A stretch of 24,122 bases of DNA from UMGS172 sp964634675. GTDB lineage: Bacteria; Bacillota; Clostridia; Oscillospirales; Acutalibacteraceae. A model generated the notes under the pieces. That model did not search any database and was not told where the DNA came from. It saw nothing but the letters and a program-made list of their open reading frames with translations. How positions within the stretch are numbered: position 1 is the stretch's first letter; each line of letters starts with the position of its first letter. This document shows, in pieces, positions 15,756 through 22,664 of the stretch. Location: contig CAZWLH010000016.1 of NCBI GenBank assembly GCA_964634675.1, positions 1 to 24,122 of the forward strand, read 5' to 3'. The position numbers and the translations under genes were made by a program.

Positions 15756-17234
15756 TTACTGCTCGTGAGCCTCGTGTGATTCGTGAGTTTTCGAAGCCGC
15801 CGAATACTGTTTCAGCGACTCGATGTTTGCGTCCATCCACTCAACACGTCCGTTGAGGCAGGTTCGCATTTGCGTGACCGCTGCTTCATAGCTTCTCGGA
15901 TTTCTTTCATGGGGTATCAGTCGGTCGTATTCCTCCTCGAATGAATATCCCCATTTTTCAAAATTGCGGTCAATGGCAGGATCGAGCCATTCGATCGTGC
16001 TGTCGATAAAACAATTCAGATATTCGTCCGAAAGCACCGTTTTTCTGAGCTCCCTGTACCGCTCGATTATAGCATCGGTAAATTCCTCATCCTGTATCAG
16101 TCGGTTGAACCAAAGAGTTCCGAACATGGCAAAGCCGTCTATCGGATTGTCGACCTCCTCATAGTTGTCAAGTGCGTTGTTGAAATCCCACACGCACATT
16201 TTATATTTTCGGTCGACATCCTTATAAATATAGGTCGAAAACAGCCCGGCATCACGGTTTAAGGAGACCTCGTTTATAATAAAGTAATCGACAAACGACT
16301 CAACGTCTATACTTCCCTTATACCCCTCTTCATCGTCGAAATCATAGGAGTGTATCGCCTTTTCAAACGCCGAAAACTCAAGCTCAATGCTTCTCGTCAG
16401 CTCTTCATTGAGCTTCGATGGGCCGGGATATACAACATTTATCAGCTTGTTTGTCCTCAAAGTATAAATACTGAGCGGCTCAATATTTTTTATCTCATTG
16501 TCGCTTCCGCGGTCGTGCCTCAGGATATATCCCGAAAAGGTGTTTCTCTTCTCGGTGGTCGAGAGGTTCAGGCGAGCTCCGTTTCCACCTGCGGTAATGG
16601 TCTCGGTCATAAGATAAAGCCCTTGATATTCACCGTTCAGAATCAGCTCGCAAAAGCGCACGTTCGGAGCGTAATCCATTATTTGCCCGGCTATGTTATA
16701 CCACATATAGTTTCGGATAAGCGTTTTATCGAGAAACGGGCCGTGCAGCGCCCATTCACTGTGAGCCGCCATACCCATGACCTCGGAATCGTTATCTGTA
16801 CCATCGGGCTTGATGAGCTTTATCAGATAAGGCAGCTTATCGAAATGTCTTGAAGAGTTTCCTCTTATTCTTATTCTGATGTCGCTGCTGAGTGTAGGAG
16901 TATCGCTCGGATGATTGTTGCCGTCGTTGGCGATTATCTCGGTCGTGGCCGCAATGGTAGTGCTTCCGTCGGCCGCCAGGGTATGCTTGGTGCTTTTTGT
17001 TTCGGTATCGTAATAAGGCTTGCCGGGTATTTCAACCGAAGCGGTATCAATTTTAATTATGGGTATATGCGTACACAGCGTCGGGTCGGGACACTCTGTG
17101 CACGGAATATATCCCGATTGCTTTTCGTGCTGAATATATCTTTCGGTCTCGTCTGCCGAAACGATGAAAACCGTTCCGAAAACCAAAAGCACCGACAGCA
17201 CCAATGAGGTTATTCCGATTATTTTATACTTCAA
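15756..17234 (-). CDS. CotH-family secreted protein kinase-like protein
   Basis: The 492-aa protein has a signal peptide (about 1-27, VSA/DE). The CotH-type fold is shown by RIRGNSSRHFDKLPYLIKL (122-140, phosphate-loop region and lysine), WALHGPFLDKTLIRNYM, CELILNGEYQGLYLMTETI, FIINEVSLNRDAG (319-330) and VWDFNNAL with Asp350. The last two hold the expected catalytic and metal-binding acidic residues. CotH of Bacillus phosphorylates spore-coat proteins; related proteins occur with VTC and DUF4956 genes in many Firmicutes, with unproven substrates. A CxxC-x5-CxH cluster (Cys45, Cys48, Cys54, His56) lies before the domain and the tail is rich in His/Glu/Ser. The start is TTG at 17234 with GAGGA ten nt upstream; 12 bp separate it from the DUF4956 gene. 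Confidence 0.9.
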   Translation of the reverse strand: MKYKIIGITSLVLSVLLVFGTVFIVSADETERYIQHEKQSGYIPCTECPDPTLCTHIPIIKIDTASVEIPGKPYYDTETKSTKHTLAADGSTTIAATTEIIANDGNNHPSDTPTLSSDIRIRIRGNSSRHFDKLPYLIKLIKPDGTDNDSEVMGMAAHSEWALHGPFLDKTLIRNYMWYNIAGQIMDYAPNVRFCELILNGEYQGLYLMTETITAGGNGARLNLSTTEKRNTFSGYILRHDRGSDNEIKNIEPLSIYTLRTNKLINVVYPGPSKLNEELTRSIELEFSAFEKAIHSYDFDDEEGYKGSIDVESFVDYFIINEVSLNRDAGLFSTYIYKDVDRKYKMCVWDFNNALDNYEEVDNPIDGFAMFGTLWFNRLIQDEEFTDAIIERYRELRKTVLSDEYLNCFIDSTIEWLDPAIDRNFEKWGYSFEEEYDRLIPHERNPRSYEAAVTQMRTCLNGRVEWMDANIESLKQYSAASKTHESHEAHEQ

Positions 17235-17246
17235 TTTTCAAATTCC

Positions 17247-17924
17247 TCAGTTGGATATCTCGTCATTCTGCATAACGATATTGACGTATTCCACATTGCC
17301 GATCTTATAAATTCCGCCGGGAATGTCAACCTCGGTCTTCTCGGCCTTTTTGACCATTTTCTGTGTCAGCTCATATATAAGCTCAACGGTCGTTTCGGTC
17401 GTATTTTCGACCCTCAAGATAGCCTTGGAGTCAAAGGTCTTGTAAACATATGCCTTTATCATCGGCTCTGCTCCGCGGTCTGCTCGGATAATCAGCAGCA
17501 TTCTGTTGTCACTCTTTATGCAGCCGAGTATCAAAATAACGACGAAGACCACCGCACTGCCGATAGATGCTACGACAAAGTCACCGACACCGCAGCAGAT
17601 ACCTATGATTATCGCCCAAAAAATATAAACCGTATCTCTCGAATCCTTAATGGCGGTTCTGAAACGCACGATTGACAGCGCACCGACCATACCGAGTGAC
17701 AGAGCAATATTATTTCCGATAACGGTCATAACGGTACCCGTAAGCACGGTGAGTATAACAAGCGAAGCATTGAACTTTTTGCTGTAAATGGTACCCTTAT
17801 GCGAAATAAGGTAGGAAATGAAAATAAAGAATCCCAATATTGCCGAGGCCGATATGTTCATCAGAATATCCTGCCAGCTCATATCGCTCGGGTTGGTAAA
17901 CAGCTTGTAAATTTGCTCTTTCAT
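17247..17924 (-). CDS. DUF4956 integral membrane protein
   Basis: This 225-aa protein has three or four TM segments (about 24-41, 55-80, 100-135) and a soluble C-terminal domain of about 85 residues. The block LGMVGALSIVRFRTAIKD, followed by RDTVYIFWAI, is the hallmark of the DUF4956 family. The biochemical function is unknown. Its constant association with VTC-domain and CotH proteins suggests a shared pathway, perhaps a membrane channel or a partner for the VTC polymerase. AGAGGAG lies nine nt before ATG 17924, and the gene starts 20 bp after the VTC stop. Confidence 0.92.
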   Translation of the reverse strand: MKEQIYKLFTNPSDMSWQDILMNISASAILGFFIFISYLISHKGTIYSKKFNASLVILTVLTGTVMTVIGNNIALSLGMVGALSIVRFRTAIKDSRDTVYIFWAIIIGICCGVGDFVVASIGSAVVFVVILILGCIKSDNRMLLIIRADRGAEPMIKAYVYKTFDSKAILRVENTTETTVELIYELTQKMVKKAEKTEVDIPGGIYKIGNVEYVNIVMQNDEISN

Positions 17925-17944
17925 TTATATTAACTCCTCTTTGC

Positions 17945-18640
17945 TTAAAGTCTTGTCTGATAACCGTTTTGGCGTGCCAAAACATACTTACTGACCGAAA
18001 GCTCACTTCGGTTGGCGGGATTTATCAGCTCTCTTATATATCCGAGCAGAAATCCGTTGAACTTTACCTCTAAAACAACGTCATACTTATCGAGCACCGG
18101 ATTCATATTGAGCTTCGGATCGAAAAGGTCAAAACTGCTTTCGGTTGAGACAATATTGTTGTCAAAGGTTATCCTTGTTTTATTTTCCTTGGCAATGAAC
18201 GCCTTGCGGTTGTATTCGACGATAGTTTTCGGCAGATAGCAGCGGTAGTTCATCAGCCCGTAGCACTCTGCGGCAAACGGCTCGGAATATTTCAAAAGCG
18301 GTGCATAGTTACCCTTAGTCAGCTCAATGGCATCCTCACGCGATACACTGAGCGAACGCTTCATCTGATTTGGCCCCTGCTTTTGCTTCATTTCAAGCAT
18401 CGCAAAATCGGAATTCGGATCGTAAACTCTGAGCCTTATCTTGCGCCTAAGCTCAACACCGTCAAGCTTTTCGAAATAATCACAGTCAAAAACCGTATCG
18501 AAATACAGCGAACGTATAACATAACCGTGGGTACCGTTATGCGGATCGCCCATCATAACCTGCCCGACCTTATGTGAAAGAGCAATAAACTCATCAACAC
18601 TCAGCAAAAATTTCTTTTCTTCTCTTAAAACCTTATTCAC
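17945..18640 (-). CDS. VTC-domain polyphosphate polymerase-like protein
   Basis: This 231-aa protein is a tunnel-fold (CYTH-like) VTC domain without SPX or membrane parts. Expected basic and acidic residues line up: REEKKFLLS near the start, RSLYFDT, RRKIRLRVY, AMLEMKQK, KRSLSVSRE, TIVEYNRKAF, TRITFD and VLEVKFN. Yeast Vtc4 uses this domain to make polyphosphate from ATP; bacterial stand-alone members are mostly uncharacterised. The GTG at 18640 is chosen because GGAGG lies five nt upstream. The longer reading to 18673 would start inside the terminator hairpin. It is the first gene of the riboswitch-controlled operon. Confidence 0.9.
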   Translation of the reverse strand: MNKVLREEKKFLLSVDEFIALSHKVGQVMMGDPHNGTHGYVIRSLYFDTVFDCDYFEKLDGVELRRKIRLRVYDPNSDFAMLEMKQKQGPNQMKRSLSVSREDAIELTKGNYAPLLKYSEPFAAECYGLMNYRCYLPKTIVEYNRKAFIAKENKTRITFDNNIVSTESSFDLFDPKLNMNPVLDKYDVVLEVKFNGFLLGYIRELINPANRSELSVSKYVLARQNGYQTRL

Positions 18641-18651
18641 AAATACCTCCG

Positions 18652-18698
18652 AAAAAAAGACCGACCGCACCAAAAGGAAGTAGTGCGGTCAGTCGGTC
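18652..18698 (-). terminator. Expression-platform terminator before the VTC operon
   Basis: On the minus strand an 8-bp inner stem (18683-18690 with 18663-18670) and a 4-bp outer stem (18695-18698 with 18659-18662) are separated by a 4-nt bulge. Seven T (18652-18658) follow, then CGGAGG, the VTC ribosome binding site. Bases 18689-18693 in the 5' arm can instead pair with 18721-18725 in the upstream aptamer. Ligand-bound aptamer and full terminator therefore compete, which suggests, but does not prove, an ON switch. Confidence 0.87.
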
Positions 18699-18766
18699 AT
18701 ACGGATAAATCCGGTTAGATACTAAACTTTGCGTCCCGCCCTTTCGAACGGTTTGCCGATATTATT
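18686..18766 (-). ncRNA. c-di-GMP-I (GEMM) riboswitch aptamer
   Basis: On the minus strand the core reads ATCGGCAAACC (18750-18760), then a 6-bp hairpin closed by a GAAA tetraloop (18742-18745), then GGGACGCAAAG (18727-18737). These match the most conserved blocks of the GEMM-I class, as in V. cholerae Vc2. The G before CAAACC (18756) corresponds to the Vc2 base that contacts the ligand. Downstream are TCTAA, a CGGAT/ATCCG hairpin and TATGA, also seen in many clostridial members. The 3' closing strand is less well matched. The aptamer overlaps the last codons and stop of the cyclase gene as read here, and sits directly before the terminator of the VTC operon. Confidence 0.88.
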
Positions 18767-19941
18767 GATTTTCCGTTTCCTGACAGAGGGTTACCCCCCC
18801 CCCCGAATTTTTTGGCTCGCTTTACTTCATACATACTGATATCCGCTCGTGCCACAAGCTCTGAGATCTCATCTCCCGGCTCAAGCTCGGCATAGCCAAT
18901 GCTCACCGTGACATGACGACCGTCCGATGTGGTGATGTTTTTCTCGTCTATAAGACCGTAAAGCAACTCGGAAGATTTAAATTCCTTATCCCGTGACACG
19001 ACCTGAATTATAGCAAATTCATCGCCGCCGTAACGGCCGCAGATGCAATTATACCTTTTGCAGAACTTTCTGATAACGTGGGATACTGCCTGCAAAATAC
19101 TGTCCCCCTCCAAATGTCCGCACCGGTCGTTGATAAGCTTAAAATTGTCAACGTCAACAAACATAAAGCAAAGCTTTTCGTGCGGTTTTAAAAGCCTTGC
19201 GGCATCGGAAGCTTCATACAAAAGCTTTCTTCGGTTGGAGATCTGTGTCAACGGATCCAAGGAGATCATATTTCTCAAATAATGCAGATAGAGCAACAAA
19301 ACCGAAACGGTCGTTCCGATGACCATTAACGAGAATTCGCCGAAAACAAACTGCAAAATTTCGCAAATCAAAGCAAAAAACGAATAGAATGAAAATGTCA
19401 TAAGGTCACGGTAAGTCGAGGATTTTCGATTTTTTCTTGCAAAATAAGCGCTTCTGAACCCTGCCACCGATATGTAAGCAAAGGACAGCCCGGCTTGAAT
19501 CGCAAAGATCGGTCCGCTGTGATAGCCGGTTTGAGCATCGACCGCAAATATCCAACCCGTAAAATAAGAAACGATAAGCAGTGCGCCCAACACAAATAGC
19601 GGCAGTGCAAGCAATAAGTGCTTGCCTTTTTCGTCAAAAAAGGCCTTATTATGCAGTATTTCGGAATAAAAAAACCACATATAGGACGAGATTGCGAAAA
19701 ACAAAAAGTAAAAGGCGGATAAAACATAAACAAGCGACGGATCGGGATCGGGCGTGTCAAGCCGCACAAATCCGCCGACAATATCAAGTATGTAAAAGGC
19801 TATTGTGGAGTATATCAGCTTTAACAACGTCCTCGGACGCCGTCCGGGACTGTATTCCGAGTTTTTTATATTGAAAGCGATGATCGCCAAAACGGCAATA
19901 CATACTATATTGACCTCGGAATATAACAAAAATTCTTTCAT
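18715..19941 (-). CDS. Seven-TM diguanylate cyclase
   Basis: The 408-aa protein has seven predicted TM helices (within about residues 5-235) and a GGDEF domain (about 240-380). GGDEF is intact at 305-309 (RYGGDEFAII), with DPLTQISNRR and FVDVDNFKLIND also present, so c-di-GMP synthesis is expected. The I-site keeps Arg but has Cys for the Asp of RxxD. ATG 19941 has AAAGG upstream; a longer reading from 20067 would run through the promoter. Near the 3' end an 11-G run (18794-18804) encodes FGGGGN just after the domain. With 11 G the frame continues 28 residues into the c-di-GMP riboswitch. With 10 G it would stop at 18762, just before the aptamer, and with 12 G at the run itself. The domain is intact in all three versions. 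Confidence 0.92.
   Translation of the reverse strand: MKEFLLYSEVNIVCIAVLAIIAFNIKNSEYSPGRRPRTLLKLIYSTIAFYILDIVGGFVRLDTPDPDPSLVYVLSAFYFLFFAISSYMWFFYSEILHNKAFFDEKGKHLLLALPLFVLGALLIVSYFTGWIFAVDAQTGYHSGPIFAIQAGLSFAYISVAGFRSAYFARKNRKSSTYRDLMTFSFYSFFALICEILQFVFGEFSLMVIGTTVSVLLLYLHYLRNMISLDPLTQISNRRKLLYEASDAARLLKPHEKLCFMFVDVDNFKLINDRCGHLEGDSILQAVSHVIRKFCKRYNCICGRYGGDEFAIIQVVSRDKEFKSSELLYGLIDEKNITTSDGRHVTVSIGYAELEPGDEISELVARADISMYEVKRAKKFGGGGNPLSGNGKSIISANRSKGRDAKFSI
18794..18804 (-). repeat. Homopolymer of 11 G in the cyclase coding strand
   Basis: Eleven consecutive C on the plus strand read as G11 in the gene. It is the only long G/C homopolymer in the window. Such runs slip during replication and are also prone to sequencing error, and length sets the C-terminal frame. 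Confidence 0.95.
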
Positions 19942-20002
19942 TATACACGCCTTTACTAAAAAAAATAAAACCGAAACCCTATTTCTTGCGATGTTTTTAA
20001 TC

Positions 20003-20031
20003 ATTATAGCATATATTTTTAAAAATCTCAA
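20003..20031 (-). promoter_or_regulatory. Promoter of the 7-TM cyclase gene and probably the downstream operon
   Basis: On the minus strand: -35 TTGAGA at 20026-20031, a 17-bp spacer, and a perfect -10 TATAAT at 20003-20008. The predicted start is near 19996 and the leader about 55 nt. I found no other convincing promoter between here and the VTC gene. Confidence 0.8.
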
Positions 20032-20053
20032 CCGTTTTGTCGAAAAATGTAAG

Positions 20054-20081
20054 AAAAACCGCTCCAAAAAATTGGAGCGGT
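20054..20081 (-). terminator. Terminator of the rpsB-tsf operon
   Basis: A perfect 10-bp stem ACCGCTCCAA/TTGGAGCGGT (20072-20081 with 20058-20067) with a 4-nt loop is followed by a T-run on the minus strand, 13 bp after the tsf stop. It separates tsf from the c-di-GMP locus. Confidence 0.93.
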
Positions 20082-20093
20082 CAATACATTTTA

Positions 20094-21005
20094 TTATTTT
20101 ACCATACTTGCGATCTCGGAAGCGAAATCGTCAACACGCTTTTCAATGCCTTCGCCCTTTTCAAAGCGGACAAAGCCGGTAACCTTGATGTTACCGCCAA
20201 GCTCTTTAGCGGTGTTGGCAACATACTTGCCGACCGAAATATCGTCCATAATGAAGGTCTGGTCAACGAGGCAGTTTTCCTTGAAGTACTTGCCCATTTT
20301 ACCGTCAACGATCTTTGCGAGAACCTGTTCGGGCTTGTTAGCCATCTTAGGATCTTCCTTCATCTGAGCTACCATAATAGCCTTTTCCTTCTCAAGAACC
20401 TCGGTGGGAACAGAAGCCTCATCAAGGTAAGAAGGGTTCATAGCGGCGATCTGCATGGCAACGTTCTTGCCCATAGCGGCAAATCCGTCCTTGTCGGCGA
20501 TATCGGTATCAAACTTAACCATAACACCGATCTTTCCACCCATATGAACATAGGTTGCAACTGCACCTTCGTAACGCTCGAAGCGACGAACCTGCATATT
20601 CTCACGGAACTTAAGGAAAATATCCTGCTTGAGCTCATCAACTGTCTTGCCGGTCTCATCGTCCTTTGCGGCGAGAAGAGCATCAACATCGGCAGGATTC
20701 TTCTTTGCAACAACCTCGGCAACCTTAGCGGCAAAAGCCGTGAACTCGTCATTGGAAGCAACGAAGTCGGTCTCGGAGTTAACTTCGACAACTGCGCTTG
20801 CACCGTCTGCCGAGAAAACAGCAACGGTACCCTCAGCGGCTACACGGCTTGCCTTCTTAGCCTGCGAAGCAAGTCCCTTTTCTCTGAGGTAGTCAACTGC
20901 GGCGTCCATATTTCCGTCGCACTCGGTAAGAGCCTTTTTACAATCCATCATTCCGCAGCCGGTCTTCTCACGAAGCGCCTGCACGTCTTTAGCTGTGAAT
21001 GCCAT
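20094..21005 (-). CDS. tsf: Translation elongation factor Ts
   Basis: EF-Ts recycles EF-Tu by exchanging GDP for GTP. The 303-aa protein starts MAFTAKDVQALREKTGCGMM, with the UBA-like N-terminal motif, followed by the TDFVA motif (VNSETDFVASN) and two dimerisation-type subdomains ending with VRFEKGEGIEKR. Length is usual for the family. ATG 21005 is preferred over an in-frame TTG at 21020 because GGAGG precedes it directly. It follows rpsB, as in most bacteria. pyrH and frr, which often come next, are not here. Confidence 0.98.
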   Translation of the reverse strand: MAFTAKDVQALREKTGCGMMDCKKALTECDGNMDAAVDYLREKGLASQAKKASRVAAEGTVAVFSADGASAVVEVNSETDFVASNDEFTAFAAKVAEVVAKKNPADVDALLAAKDDETGKTVDELKQDIFLKFRENMQVRRFERYEGAVATYVHMGGKIGVMVKFDTDIADKDGFAAMGKNVAMQIAAMNPSYLDEASVPTEVLEKEKAIMVAQMKEDPKMANKPEQVLAKIVDGKMGKYFKENCLVDQTFIMDDISVGKYVANTAKELGGNIKVTGFVRFEKGEGIEKRVDDFASEIASMVK

Positions 21006-21029
21006 TTTTTGTTCCTCCAATTTCTTTTT

Positions 21030-21063
21030 AAAAATGCCGGTAAAAGCCCTGCTCTCACCGGCA
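21030..21063 (-). terminator. Attenuator-like hairpin between rpsB and tsf
   Basis: Stem TGCCGGT/ACCGGCA (21057-21063 with 21035-21041) with a 15-nt loop is followed by five T on the minus strand, just before the tsf ribosome binding site. It is probably a partial terminator or processing hairpin that adjusts the ratio of S2 to EF-Ts. Confidence 0.6.
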
Positions 21064-21075
21064 CGATAGTTTTAA

Positions 21076-21816
21076 TTACTCAGCGTCGGCAGTTGCTTCC
21101 TCGGCAGCCTCTTCGGTTGCGGGAGCGGCCTGCTCACCCTGTCTGCCCTCGATAACTGCGGCAGCAATAGTAGAAGCGATGAGCTTTACCGCACGGATAG
21201 CATCGTCGTTACCGGGGATAACTGCATCGATCTCATCGGGATCACAGTTGGTGTCAACGATAGCAATAATGGGAATGCCGAGCTTCTTAGCTTCCTGAAC
21301 GGCAATTCTTTCCTTGCGGGGGTCAACGATGAAAAGAGCACCGGGGATCTTGTCCATATCCTTGATACCGCCGAGGAACTTCTCGAGCTTTTCGATCTCA
21401 AGCTCAAGGCCGATAACTTCCTTCTTGGGAAGAAGATCGAAGGTTCCGTCTTCCTGCATCTTGCGGAGCTGCTCCAAACGAGCAATTCTGGTACGGATGG
21501 TGCGGAAGTTGGTAAGCATACCGCCGAGCCAACGTGCGTTGACATAGGGCATATTGCAGTTCATAGCCTCTTCCTTAACGGAATCCTGAGCCTGCTTCTT
21601 GGTGCCTACGAAAAGAATGTCCTTACCCTCTGCTGCGATGTCACGTGCAAAAAGATAAGCCTCGTTGAGCTTCTTAACGGTCTTCTGAAGATCTATAATA
21701 TAGATACCGTTACGCTCGGTGAAAATGTACTCAGCCATTTTCGGGTTCCAGCGGCGAGTCTGATGTCCGAAATGAACACCGGCCTCAAGCAACTGTTTCA
21801 TTGATACTACTGCCAT
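21076..21816 (-). CDS. rpsB: 30S ribosomal protein S2
   Basis: S2 is a small-subunit protein that bridges head and body of the 30S. The 246-aa product shows MKQLLEAGVHFGHQTRRWNP, FVGTKKQAQ, NARWLGGMLTNFRTI, FIVDPRKERIAVQEA and PIIAIVDTNCDPD, all diagnostic. An Ala/Glu-rich tail (about 222-246) ends the protein. ATG 21816 has a consensus AAGGAGG box; the longer reading to 21873 falls in the leader. First gene of the rpsB-tsf operon, with its own promoter about 130 nt upstream. Confidence 0.98.
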   Translation of the reverse strand: MAVVSMKQLLEAGVHFGHQTRRWNPKMAEYIFTERNGIYIIDLQKTVKKLNEAYLFARDIAAEGKDILFVGTKKQAQDSVKEEAMNCNMPYVNARWLGGMLTNFRTIRTRIARLEQLRKMQEDGTFDLLPKKEVIGLELEIEKLEKFLGGIKDMDKIPGALFIVDPRKERIAVQEAKKLGIPIIAIVDTNCDPDEIDAVIPGNDDAIRAVKLIASTIAAAVIEGRQGEQAAPATEEAAEEATADAE

Positions 21817-21944
21817 GATTTTTCCTCCTTCGGTTATACCGCCGCATCCGTTTATATTGACGGCTTTCCGCAAAAAAGCGGCACCGTTTCGTCATTCAGC
21901 GGATACGTGTGAATTTTTTAGCCAAGGCTTGGCATACCTTGAGC
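21817..21944 (-). promoter_or_regulatory. Long structured 5' leader of rpsB
   Basis: About 128 nt separate the predicted start from the rpsB ATG. The leader contains an inverted repeat GCCAA/TTGGC (21919-21931 region) and a GCCGC-T6-GCGG hairpin near 21875-21890. S2 is known to repress its own operon through the leader in other bacteria; whether this leader does so is inference. Confidence 0.45.
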
Positions 21945-21950
21945 CGATAT

Positions 21951-21979
21951 ATTATAGCACGTATGCTTTGAAATTGCAA
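21951..21979 (-). promoter_or_regulatory. rpsB-tsf promoter
   Basis: On the minus strand: -35 TTGCAA at 21974-21979, a 17-bp spacer, and a perfect -10 TATAAT at 21951-21956. The predicted start is near 21944. Confidence 0.85.
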
Positions 21980-21983
21980 CACC

Positions 21984-22007
21984 AAATTTCAAAAAAATTT
22001 GAAATTT
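21984..22007 (-). terminator. AT-rich hairpin after the DUF2344 gene
   Basis: A 10-bp stem AAATTTCAAA/TTTGAAATTT with a 4-nt loop abuts the DUF2344 stop codon. It has no GC-rich stem and no clear U-tract, so termination here is uncertain and some read-through into rpsB is possible. Confidence 0.35.
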
Positions 22008-22664
22008 TCATTCGAAGCGCTCGAGCTTATCGTTAAAAAGCATATCGCGGTTTATAAGACAGACCTCGGGACGGCGGTTGCCTGCCGATTCGAACGACTG
22101 CAAAAGCAGTGCCGGATTTACCGTTTCGCTGTTTCCTGCCGGAAGCACTACCCTTGCCGTCAGTGTGTTTTCGCAAAGCTCGGTTTCGATCGATTTCAAC
22201 TTTTCGGCAAGATTGAGCAGTGTGACCTTGTCCTTTTTGCCTTTTTTCTCGGCCGGAATGCAGCTTCCGTGAAGCAAGCTGTCGAGCGACTTCAAAAGCT
22301 TAGTGTCACTGTCCTTGTATGTCAATGTATAAGATGCCCACGTAAGCTCCGACACCTTCATCCACGGCTCTGCCACCGAAAGTATCTCTATACCCTCTGC
22401 GGCACAGGCTCTCAAAGCCTCGGTCATCATCTCGTTTGTAAAAGCATCATCGGTGAGCTTCATATCAAGCACATCATAATCGGTCGTGGTGCCGAGCGAC
22501 AGCGGCAGAGCAAAGGTCATATACAAATGACGGTTAAAGCCCTCGGTATACCATGCCGGTATTTTTGCCGAACGCATAAGGCGTGTCATATAACGGTTCA
22601 TATCAAGGTGAGACACAAACTTCATACGTCCGCGTTTAGCACAAAAAACTCTAACGTTTCTCAA
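22008..22664 (-). CDS. DUF2344 / TIGR03936-like radical SAM-linked protein
   Basis: The 218-aa protein begins RNVRVFCAKRGRMKFVSHLDMNRYM, whose F-V-S-H-L-D core is the family signature, followed by RSAKIPAWYTEGFNRH and FALPLSLG. The family is found next to, or fused with, TIGR03960 radical SAM proteins; its biochemical role is unknown, though a link to RNA modification has been suggested from context. The best start is TTG at 22664, nine nt after GGAGG, so it overlaps the radical SAM gene by 14 bp and is probably translationally coupled. The longer in-frame reading to 22820 lies inside the radical SAM gene and is rejected. Confidence 0.88.
   Translation of the reverse strand: MRNVRVFCAKRGRMKFVSHLDMNRYMTRLMRSAKIPAWYTEGFNRHLYMTFALPLSLGTTTDYDVLDMKLTDDAFTNEMMTEALRACAAEGIEILSVAEPWMKVSELTWASYTLTYKDSDTKLLKSLDSLLHGSCIPAEKKGKKDKVTLLNLAEKLKSIETELCENTLTARVVLPAGNSETVNPALLLQSFESAGNRRPEVCLINRDMLFNDKLERFE

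Noticed and set aside
15745..15840. N-terminal extension of the TIM-barrel protein starting MDGRKHR.
   Set aside because: It would overlap the CotH gene in another frame, has no signal-like sequence, and hides the good MKKYIITV start at 15744.
18641..18673. Eleven-residue N-terminal extension of the VTC protein.
   Set aside because: It lies in the terminator hairpin and U-tract and has no ribosome binding site; the GTG at 18640 has GGAGG at correct spacing.
19942..20067. N-terminal extension of the 7-TM cyclase.
   Set aside because: It would be translated from sequence that contains the promoter and the predicted transcription start.
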